DNA of 64,000 nt from contig NC_083577.1 in assembly GCF_027579695.1 (NCBI RefSeq), positions 32,415,198 to 32,479,197 of the forward strand. Reading direction: 5' to 3'. Below are positions 55,615 to 64,000 of this stretch, piece after piece. This DNA comes from Neoarius graeffei (taxonomy: Eukaryota; Chordata; Actinopteri; Siluriformes; Ariidae). A program made the translations under genes and the position numbers. How positions within the stretch are numbered: position 1 is the first letter of the stretch; each line of letters begins with the position of its first letter. Under the pieces are notes generated by a model. The model searched no databases. It was given only the letters and a program-made list of their open reading frames with translations, and had not been told where the DNA came from.

Positions 55615-56200
55615 CTTTAGAGATGTTTTGTGGATGGAAGAGACCAAAATAGAAGTTTTTGGTTTAAATAAGAAGCGTTATTGGAGAAAGGAAAACACTG
55701 CATTCCAGCATAAGAACCTTATCCCATCTGTGAAACATGGTGGTGGTAGTCTCATGGTTTGGGCCTGTTTTGCTGAATCTGGGCCAGGACAGTTTGCCAT
55801 CATTGATGGAACAATGAATTCTCAATTATATCAGCGAATTCTAAAGGAAAATGTCCGGACATCTGTCCATGAACTGAATCTCAAGAGAAGGTCGGTCATG
55901 TAGCAAGACAACGACCCTAAGCACACAAGTCGTTCTACCAAAGAATGGTTAAAGAAGAATAAAGTTAATATTTTGGAATGGCCAAGTCAAAGTCCTGACC
56001 TTAATCCAATCAAAATGTTGTGGAAGGACCTGAAGCAAGCAGTTCATGTGAGGAAACTCACAAACATCCCAGATTTGAAGCTGTTCTGTCTGGAGGAATG
56101 GGTTAAAATTCCTCCAAGCTGGTGTGCAGGACTGATCAACAGTTACCAGAAATGTTTAGTTACAGTTATTGCTGCACAAGGGGGTCACACCAGATACTGA
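55615..56200 (+). pseudogene. Tc1-like transposase relic, right half
   Basis: The plus strand carries WMEETKIEVFGLNKKRYW, SVKHGGGSLMVWACFAESGP, a stop, then [35 protein letters not shown] and the C-terminal end GGHTRY. It is the same family as the left half and covers only the catalytic domain. The DNA-binding region is absent because the copy begins at the palindrome centre. Confidence 0.8.
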
Positions 56201-56420
56201 AAGCAAAGGTTCACATACTTTTGCCACTCACATATGTAATATTCGATCATTTTCCTCAATGAATAAATGACCAAGTATAATATTTTTGTCTCATTTGTTT
56301 AACTGGGTTCTCTTTATCTACTTTTAGGACTTGTGTGAAAATCTGATAATGTTTTAGGTCATATTTATGCAGAAATATAGAAAATTCTAAAGGGTTCAGA
56401 AACTTTCAAGCACCACTGTA

Positions 56421-56678
56421 CTCAATGCAAGAGGCTCTACATATTTGAAGCTTGGCTGAACAGGCACAGCACTGTACTATCAGTGACTGAAGTGTGAAAT
56501 GAGTCATAGAACAATCATTTCGGGTATGTAGTACTCAGAAGATCATTTGTGATCGTATCTTCTGAAGATAGTTCTTCCAAACCCTTTTAGACAGGACGAA
56601 TGGCTATGTGGAGAATGAGACCTGGTTCACTTTTGAACTGGCCCTGTAGGAGATTTCTAGCTCTGGTGTTAAAAAAAA
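56421..56678. other. Unassigned sequence
   Basis: About 260 bp between the Tc1 pair and the Gmr1-like element with no recognised feature. An A run at its right edge supplied the target duplication. Confidence 0.4.
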
Positions 56679-59600
56679 TGTAGCAAGAGTTGTAGGTGGG
56701 TGGAGCACGGAAGCACGGCAGGCCAGAACAGAGTTCTCAAAAACTCTTTTATTTTAGCTTTTCAGCTTTTATATTCACTCTCTCACATACACACATGCAC
56801 ACAAGTGTCCAGGTTGGGGGAAGAGCTCCCTTCCTCTGCTCTCCCTTTCCTCTTTATAGGGCATGGTCACTGGGGAAGACACACAAACACAGGTTAATTC
56901 CCATCAGGTGTAGTGATTCTGCCACTTACCTTCCCTGACTCCACCCTCCACTCACAGACTGACGCTTGACCATGCGCCTGCTGCCACATACCCCCACTGC
57001 CTGACTCAGGCCGGGGAGCCATCTGTCCTGAAGCTGACCCCATGACGGGAGAGGAAGTCCGCCACAACCACCTCGAACTGAAATGGCTGGAGTGCCAGAT
57101 ACCAAAGGGTGATCTGCACATTGGCATCCTTCATGCAGTGGAGCCACTGCAGGGGCACGTGGTCCGAACAGAGGGTGAAAGGGCATCCCAGCAGGTAGTA
57201 GCAGAGGTCAAGGACCGCCCACTTGATGACGAGGCACTCCTTTTCTGTCTTGGGCTTTTTTTTTCACCTTTTTTTTTATTGGACAGGATAGTGTAGAGAC
57301 AGGAAATGAGCAGGAGAGAGAGATGGGGAGGGATCGGGAAATGACCTCAGGTCGGAATCAAACCCGGGTCCCCGGATTTATGGTATGGTGTCTTATCCAC
57401 CTGAGCCATGACGCCCCCCCCCTCCTTTTCTATTGTGCTGTAGCGGCCCTCGCGCACCGACAGCTTCCGGCTGATGTACAGCACTGGATGGTCCTCCCCC
57501 TCCACCTCCTGCGACAGAACAGCCCCCAGCCCCCTGTCCGACGCGGCTGTCTGCAAAACAATGGGGAGAGAGAAGTCAGGGGAGAGAAAGCCCACTGGCA
57601 TTGCTCCGTCCACTAGACCGGATCTGGTGCCCCCTTTTTAGTCAGATCAGTCAGTGGGCTGGTGACATTCAAATAATTAGGTATAAACCTATGATAGTAG
57701 CCAGCCAGCCCCAGGAAGTGTCTCACCCCCTTTTTGGTCTTGGGCCTCGGGCAGGCCGCAATCGCTGCTGTCTTGTTGATTTGGGGATGCACCTGCCCAT
57801 TGCCCAAGTGGAAGCCCAGATACTGTACTTCCATCCGCCCAATTGCACACTTCTTCGGGTTGGCTGTGAGACCCGCTCACCTCAGCGACCCAAGGATGGC
57901 CCTCAGGTGTTTTAGGTGCTGTGGCCAGTCATTACTGTAAATAATGATGTAATCTAGGTATGCGGCCACGTAGGTGGTGTGGGGGCGGAGGACCCTATCC
58001 ATAAGCCACTGGAATGTAGCGGGCACCCCAAACAGCCCAAAAGGAAGTGTGACGAACTGGTGTAAGCCAAATGGTGTGGAAAAGGCCATTTTCTCTTGGG
58101 ATAGTGGAGTCAAGGGGATCTGCCAATATCCCTTTGTCAAATCCAGTGTCAAATAAAAATGAGCCATGCCTCGTCGATCGAGCAACTAATCAATATGAGG
58201 CATTGGGTATGCATCGAATTTAGACACCACGTTGACTTTTCCATCATCCACACAGAACCAGACCAACCCGTCGGCCTTGGGCACCAAGACCACCGGGCTG
58301 CTCCAGTCACTGTGGGACTCCTCGACGATGCCCATTTCGAGCATCGCCTCGAGTTCTTCCCGAACCACCTTTTTTTGTGTTCGGGCAGTCTGTAAGGGCG
58401 GCTGCGCACTACTACCCCTGGGGGCATCTCAATGTGGTGTTCTATGAGGTGGGTGCGGCCGGGCAGGGGCGAGAACACGTCAGAAAATTCTGTTTGCAAC
58501 TGGGCGACCTCCGTGAGTTGGGTCGGGGAGAGGTGGGCGATGTCAAGTTTCCTTTTTGAACCTCCGGCCCTGGCTCCGCCTTCTCTGGAACCAACAACGT
58601 CACGGGGACCTCCTCGCTCCAAATTTTTAACAGATTTGAGGTGGTAAATCTGTAATGCCCCGCCCCTGTCCGTTTGCCTCACCTCATAGTCGACGTCCCG
58701 GACTTGCCGTGTGACCTCAAAGGGTCTTTGCTACCTGGCGATTAATTTGGTGCTCGACGTGGGCAAGAACACCAGTACTTTATCTCCCAGTGTGAATTCC
58801 CTAAGGCGCGTGCCCCTGTCGTACAGACGGACTTGACGTTCTTGGGCCTGCCGCAAATTCTCCTGGGTTAAGTGCGTGAGGGTGTGGGGTTTGGCGCACA
58901 GGTCGATAACGTACTGAATTTCATTTTTACTTGTTGAAGGTCCCTCCTCTCAATTTTCACGCAGCACATCTAGAATGCCACGCAGCTTACGCCCGTATAA
59001 TAATTAGAATGGAGAGAACCCCGTGGAGGCTTGTGGGACCTCTCGCACTGCGAATAACAGGGGCTTGAGCCATTTATCCCAGTTGCGCGCGTCCTCGCTT
59101 ACAAATTTTTTAATTATGTTTTTGACAGTGTGATTGAACCGTTCCACTAAGCCATCCGTTTGTGGGTGATAAACGCTGGTGCGGATAGGCTTAATTCCTA
59201 GTAACCCATACAGTTTGTGTAGTGTGCATGACATAAACATAGTACGTTGATCAGTCAGAATCTCTTTGGGGATTCCAACTCGGGAGATGATGTGGAAGAG
59301 CGCTTCTGCAATACTACATGCTGAGATATTGCGAAGAGGCACTGCTTCCGGATATCGCGTTGCATAGTCCAGCAGAACTAAAATAAAGCGATATCCTTGT
59401 GTTGACCGATCTAATGGCCCGACGAGAACCATCCCAATTCTTTCGAACAGGGTCTCGATTAATGGCAGAGGGTGCAAAGGCACTTTTGGAATGGCCGCAG
59501 GATTTACTAACTGGCATTCGCGGCATGCCGTACACCACGTACGGACATTGCCGCAAATCCCTGGCCAATAGAACCGGGCCATTATTCGGGCTAGTGTCTT

Positions 59601-61677
59601 ATCCTGCCCCAAGTGTCCGGCCATGCGATTAAAGTGAGCCACCTGGAATACAAGTTCCTGGCGGCTCTTTGGGATTAAAAGCTGAGTCATCGGTTCTTTA
59701 GTCTGAGTGTCCTGCATCATTCAGTATAACCTATCCTTCATAAGGGAGAAATAGGGGAAGGACGGTGTGGCGTTTGGCTGGAGCGTTTGACCATCGATTA
59801 CTCTCACTTGGTCAAATGCATGCCACAGAGTCCCATCCCGTGACTGCTCTAACAGGAAATCTGCAAGGGAATCCCCGAGAGAGGGAGGAGGAGCAGGCTG
59901 CTCCTCACTCTGATGTAGTGATGACATAGATGGCTCTGTGACAGCTGCTCCCACCAATGCCACACCGGGACCTCCCTCCGCTTAACTATGGCAGGCCCCA
60001 CTCTTCACTAAATGAGTCATTAATTCCCAAAATCCTGGCCAATCAGTCCCCAAAATTGGGTAAGGCAAGGATTAACCGTTGCCTTTACTCTAAATTTCTC
60101 CCCTCAAAATAGAATGTGGACTGACACGAAAGGGTAGTTGTGAACATCCCCATGCACACACAACACCTTCACCAATTGTGCTCTCCCCAATGCCTCATCT
60201 TGCACCAGGCTTTGGTGGATTGAGGTCTGATTACAGCTGGAGTCCACCAAAGCCTGATATGTATCCCCTTGGATACTCACTGGTATGCAATACGCTCCAG
60301 CCCGATCGAGGGCGGTCCCTCGTGCGTCGGGGATCCGGACCACTGCACCCACCTCCATCGCTGAGCACTGATGCTGGAGGTGCTCTGGCTCCCTGCAGTG
60401 CCAGCATACCGGCCCAGGCTCTCCCTCTGCACCGGTGTTCCAGAGTTCACTCACCTGAGGGGGGAAGACACAGACACGGAAGTAGGAAACAGTAGAGCAT
60501 CGCGGGTGCGGCGGGCCAGCTGGGGTGGAGCCGGTCCCTGCCTCCGGGGTGGGGGAACAGGGCGAGGATGAGGAACAGAGGGAGAGGGAGAGAGAGAAGA
60601 GAGGGGAGGGGAGAAGAGGGGACATGCCGTCCTGCTGTTGGAACAGCTGCCATATGGTCCTCCGCCAGCTCGATGGGCTGATCCAGCGACGCCGGGCGAT
60701 GGCACTGGACCCACTCTGCGGTTCCTTCCAGAAGTTGGGCAACGAATTGTTCCAGCGCCACCAGGTCGATGATTCCCTCGGCATCGCAGTTGTTGGCCCT
60801 CAGCCACCGCCGGCAGGCATCCCAGAGCTGCTGGCCAAACGTGAACGGCCGGCCAACCTCCTCCAAGTGCAGTGCACGGAAGCGCTGCTGCTCCGGTGTG
60901 CACCCCACACATTGGAGGACGGCCCTGTGGAGGTCGGCATAGACCAGCCAGGTGTCGGTGGGGAGCTGTAGTGCGGCCAGCTGCGCCTCACCTGTTAGCA
61001 GGGGGAGGAGGTGTGCTGCACGCTGCTCCACCAGCCAACCCCACGCCTCTGCTGCCTGCTCAAAAAGAGCGAGGAAGGCTTCGGGGTTGTCCTGCGGACC
61101 CATCTTCATTAGGGTGAGGTGGGGAGGGTCCCCGCCAGTGGTGATGGCTGACCCTGCCGATGCGAGCAGGTGCCGGAACGCCTGGCAATCTTCCTGCTGC
61201 ACCAGCACCAGGGCTTCAAACCTTTGTTCTTGCTCCTTCCGGAGGGCAACCAGCACCTGGTGCTGGCTCTGTTGGGCCATGGCAAGGGCATGGGCCAGGT
61301 CCTTGAAGGGGGAGGACTCCATGGGGCTGTTCTCTTCCATACTCCGAGTACTGGGTTTCGGCACCACTGTAGCAAGAGTTCTTGGTGGGTGGAGCACAGA
61401 AGCACGGCAGGCCAGAATTGAGTTCTCAAAAACTTTATTTTAGCTTTTCAGCTTTTATATTCACTCTCTCACATAGACACATGCACGCACACAAGCGTCC
61501 AGGTTGGGGGAGAGCTCCCTTCCTCTGCTCTCCCTCTCCTCTTTATAGGGCACGGTCACTGGGGAAGACACACAAACACAGGTTAATTCCCATCAGGTGT
61601 AGTGATTCTGCCACTTACCTTCCCTAACTCTGCCCTCCATTCACAGACTGATGCTTGACCATGCCCCCGCTGCCACA
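56679..61677 (-). mobile_element. Gmr1-like Ty3/gypsy element with both LTRs, 5.0 kb
   Basis: LTRs of 310 bp lie at 61368-61677 (5') and 56679-56988 (3'), with AAAAA on both sides as a possible 5-bp duplication. On the minus strand the order is primer-binding site (GTGGTGCCGAAACCC), gag about 61320-60440, protease (LVDSSCNQTSIH near 60210), integrase about 59700-59000, RT about 58500-57900, RNase H about 57830-57350. Integrase before RT is diagnostic of the Gmr1 group. The two LTRs differ at roughly 5% of positions by eye, so it is of moderate age. Structurally it looks whole, but the coding part has several breaks and a SINE sits in it. Confidence 0.9.
57247..57421 (-). mobile_element. tRNA-derived SINE (second family) in Gmr1-like RNase H
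   Basis: On the minus strand: GGCGTCATGGCTCAGGTGGA (A box), CCCGGGTTTGATTCC (B box), then ACCTGAGGTCATTTCCCGA, a CT-rich body and AATAAAAAAAAAGGTGAAAA. A 10-bp duplication CTCCTTTTCT lies at 57237-57246 and 57422-57431. It is unrelated in body to the GGCGGCACGG SINEs. Confidence 0.9.
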
Positions 61678-61817
61678 AAAAAACAAAATAAAATAAAAAA
61701 GTTCTGCCGAGTATCTCCATCCACAATCTTTGAATATTTGAGGAGTTCACTGGGATCACATATTGTAAGTTCACCAAAAGGGTTACAAAACAAAAAAGTG
61801 CTACCAAGAATAAATTA

Positions 61818-63030
61818 CACTGCCCTGCCAAAAACAAAAAAAGTTGTGCACTCTAATATTTGATTGGACCACCTTTAGCTTTTATTACAGCATGCATTCA
61901 CTGTGGCATTGTTCTGCAATGTAATGACATTTATTTCAGTCCAGAGTTGTATTAATTTTTCACTGAGATCTTGTGTTGAGGTTGGGAGATTCTAATCACT
62001 GCGTAAAGTCTTCTCCAGCACATCCCAAAGATTCTCAATGGGGTTAAGGTCAGGACTCTGTGGTGGTCAATTAATGTGTGAAAATGATACCTCCTGCTTC
62101 CTGAACCACTCCGTCACAGTCTGAGGCCTAATTTTATGCCTGTACCATCAGGGAAGAAAAAATCCATTGATGTGATAACCTGGTAATTCAGTACATTCAG
62201 GTCATCAGCTGACTTCATTTTATTGCCCCATAGCATTGCTGAGCCTTAGCCTGACCAACTAAAGCAACTACAGATCATAATCCTGCCTCCAGAGGCTTGT
62301 AAAGTGGCCACAATGTATGACAGATGCATCACTTCATGTGCTTCCCTTCTTACCCTGACACACCCATCACTCAGGTATTGGGTCGATCTGCACTTATCAA
62401 ACCACATGATCTTTTTCCATTGCTCCAGAGTCCAATCTTTCTGCTTCCTAGCAAATTGAAGGCTTTTCTCCTGATTAATCTCACTAACAAGTGGTTTTCT
62501 TATGGCCACAGAGCTGTGTTGTATCAATTCTGTGAGTTCTCATCACATTGTGAATATGGAAATGGTCTTAATTTCACTATTAAACATCGCTGTGAGTTCT
62601 ACTTTTTATTTATTTAAATTTTTTAAACGATTCGACTTCACCAAGCATTTAAGTAATCTCTGATCATGGTCAGTCAGGATCTTTTTCCAACCACTTTTTT
62701 TTCCCCACAAAGTTGACAGCTCACAACTATCTTTCCAGATTTTAATAATGCAGTGAACAGTTATTAACCCAATTCCTGTCATTTTAGCAATCTCCTTAGT
62801 TTTTTTCTTTGCTTGATGCAGGCCAATAATTTGACCCTTCTGAAACACAATAACATCTTTTCTATGAGCACAGGATACATCTTCTGACATGTTTGTTTAA
62901 GAAATGAGAAGCTACTCTCTGCATCAGTTCGGGTTAAAGGAATTGTTGCCAGCTGAAACACATTAATAACTGCAGTAATTATACAATCAAAGGCTCTTAT
63001 GTATTTGCTTATTTAAATCTAAATGGCAAC

Positions 63031-63115
<85 letters not shown>

Positions 63116-63125
63116 CAGGGTAGTG
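61818..63125 (-). mobile_element. Tc1-like transposon relic (CACTGCCCTGCC ends)
   Basis: The left end CACTGCCCTGCCAAAAAC (after TA) matches the inverted right end TTGGCAGGGTAGTG (63112-63125). The minus strand holds a transposase start (MSEDVSCAHRKDVIVFQKGQ, helix-turn-helix) at 62890 and worn middle parts (WTLEQWKKIMWFDKCRS), with many stops. The right TIR interior is expanded by an (ATTG)n tract. The TA at the right is now CA. Confidence 0.8.
63031..63114. repeat. (ATTG)21 microsatellite inside a Tc1 end
   Basis: A perfect tetranucleotide run of 84 bp lies between the right subterminal part of the Tc1 relic and its last 14 bp. Confidence 0.95.
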
Positions 63126-63344
63126 CATTTTATCCAAATTATACTTTTCAGCAGTGGCCAAGATGGAGAAAGTCTCAATTATTCGCCTTAAACATGCTGG
63201 CAATTCATTATGATAGTTTACCAACATATCAATGAATGCATCTTAGCCTTAAGACAGAAAGAAGCTTCACCATAGTTATCATGTAGTTTCATGAGGCTTC
63301 CTCATTTCAGAACTGTGTGCATCTGCAGGTGCCAGAGAATCAAA
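63126..63344. other. Unassigned sequence
   Basis: Spacer between two Tc1 relics. No feature recognised. Confidence 0.4.
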
Positions 63345-63886
63345 ACCAGTCAAAAGTTTGAGCATGCCTGCTCATTTATACATTTTTTCTGTATTTTGAT
63401 TGATTTCTACATTGTCGAACAATAGTAAAGACATCAAAATTATGAAATAACATATGGAACATATATGGAATTATGTGGGAAAGAAAAAAGTGTTCAACAA
63501 AATGTTTCATATTTCATATTCTTCAAAGTAGCCAGTGTTTACCTTGATGATACTTTGCACACTACTGGCATTATCTTCACCAGCTTCATGAGGTAGTCAC
63601 CTGGAATGTTTTTCAATTAACAGGTGTGCCTCATCAAAACTTAATTAATGGGATTTATTTCATTCTTAATGCATTTGAGATAATCAAACAGTGAATAGCA
63701 AATAATAAAAAAAATACAGTAAATAGCCCTATTCCACAATTGTAGTAATCCATATTATGTCAAGAACCACTTTCCTAAGTAAATTGAAACAACAGTCCAT
63801 CATTATGATATGAACTGTCTTTTTTAATTGCTAAAAAAAAAAACATTGAATTATGAGATGTTTCCAAACTTTTGATTGGTACTGTG
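63345..63886 (-). mobile_element. Internally deleted Tc1-like element (ACCAGTCAAAAGTTTG ends)
   Basis: The left end ACCAGTCAAAAGTTTGAGC pairs with the inverted right end CCAAACTTTTGATTGGTACTG. On the minus strand a short stretch near 63590-63520 still resembles a Tc1 transposase C-terminus (KIMPVVCKVSSR-like). Most of the coding region is deleted, leaving 540 bp. Confidence 0.75.
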
Positions 63887-64000
63887 AAAACTCTTGGAAC
63901 CACACAAACTGCATCATTCAGGAAAGAAGCACAAATGAACTCCCAGAGACAAACAAACTTTGATACAAAAGGTTCAACTGAACCACAAAACAACTACAAA

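Larger units (their letters stand above)
54477..56418. mobile_element. Palindromic pair of Tc1-like copies
   Basis: Both ends carry CAGTGGTGCTTGAAAGTTT (inverted) with TA on each side (54475-54476, 56419-56420). The left half (54477 to about 55610) encodes a Tc1 transposase on the minus strand; the right half (about 55615-56418) encodes the catalytic part of the same family on the plus strand. Each half has stops (for example after KHTSRSTKE on the left and before QDNDPKHTS on the right). The two halves meet head-to-head near 55610. Confidence 0.85.

Noticed and set aside
57601-57940. Plus-strand frames in the Gmr1-like RT/RNase H region
   Set aside because: Antisense shadows of the minus-strand element.

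Overview
The window is vertebrate nuclear DNA, almost certainly from a teleost fish. The mix of L2, Nimb-like and Penelope-like retroelements, Gmr1-like and chromodomain Ty3/gypsy elements, many Tc1 families, hAT and Harbinger MITEs, and tRNA-derived SINEs beginning GGCGGCACGGTGG is typical of teleosts. I cannot name the species. No ordinary host gene is visible. The window is a deeply nested pile of mobile elements, and most boundaries can be read from target-site duplications (TSDs).

Region 1 (1-2881): fragments of two Ty3/gypsy families, an (ATT)n microsatellite and a tRNA-headed SINE. Region 2 (2882-18330): a 15.4 kb block with hAT-type ends and a perfect 8-bp TSD (CTGTAAGA). A relict hAT was itself invaded, inside an (AT)n tract, by a 13.1 kb DNA transposon (4651-17754). 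This inner element is the most interesting object here. It has about 2 kb terminal inverted repeats (TIRs) built largely from ~20-bp tandem repeats. It carries two convergent multi-exon genes with fully consistent splice phases: a 455-aa DDE (retroviral-integrase-fold) transposase and a 785-aa UIM-HECT ubiquitin ligase related to fish G2/M phase-specific E3 ligase-like proteins. Each gene lies downstream of one TIR, and each TIR carries the same CRE-containing first-exon module. Its TA...TA ends, possible 6-bp TSD and integrase-like transposase suggest the IS3EU superfamily, but that name is an inference.

Region 3 (18481-26179): gypsy and Gmr1-like LTR fossils, a separate LTR ending in a tRNA-like stretch, and Tc1 fragments. 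Region 4 (26505-31975): an L2 LINE on the minus strand whose 5' part is inverted head-to-head, as twin priming would produce. Region 5 (32190-43100): a Tc1 relic, a Harbinger-type MITE with TAA TSD, and a gypsy element split by a second L2 copy with an open 992-aa ORF2. Region 6 (43455-52397): a Penelope-like element with an 18-bp TSD, invaded by a Nimb/I-type LINE (13-bp TSD) and then by a 1.4 kb DNA transposon (8-bp TSD), which holds a SINE (11-bp TSD). Region 7 (52398-64000): two SINEs, a minisatellite, a palindromic pair of Tc1 copies, a 5.0 kb two-LTR Gmr1-like element with a SINE inside, and two Tc1 relics, one with an (ATTG)21 microsatellite in its right end.

All calls come from reading motifs, TIRs and TSDs by eye. 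Family names and identity estimates need database and alignment confirmation.
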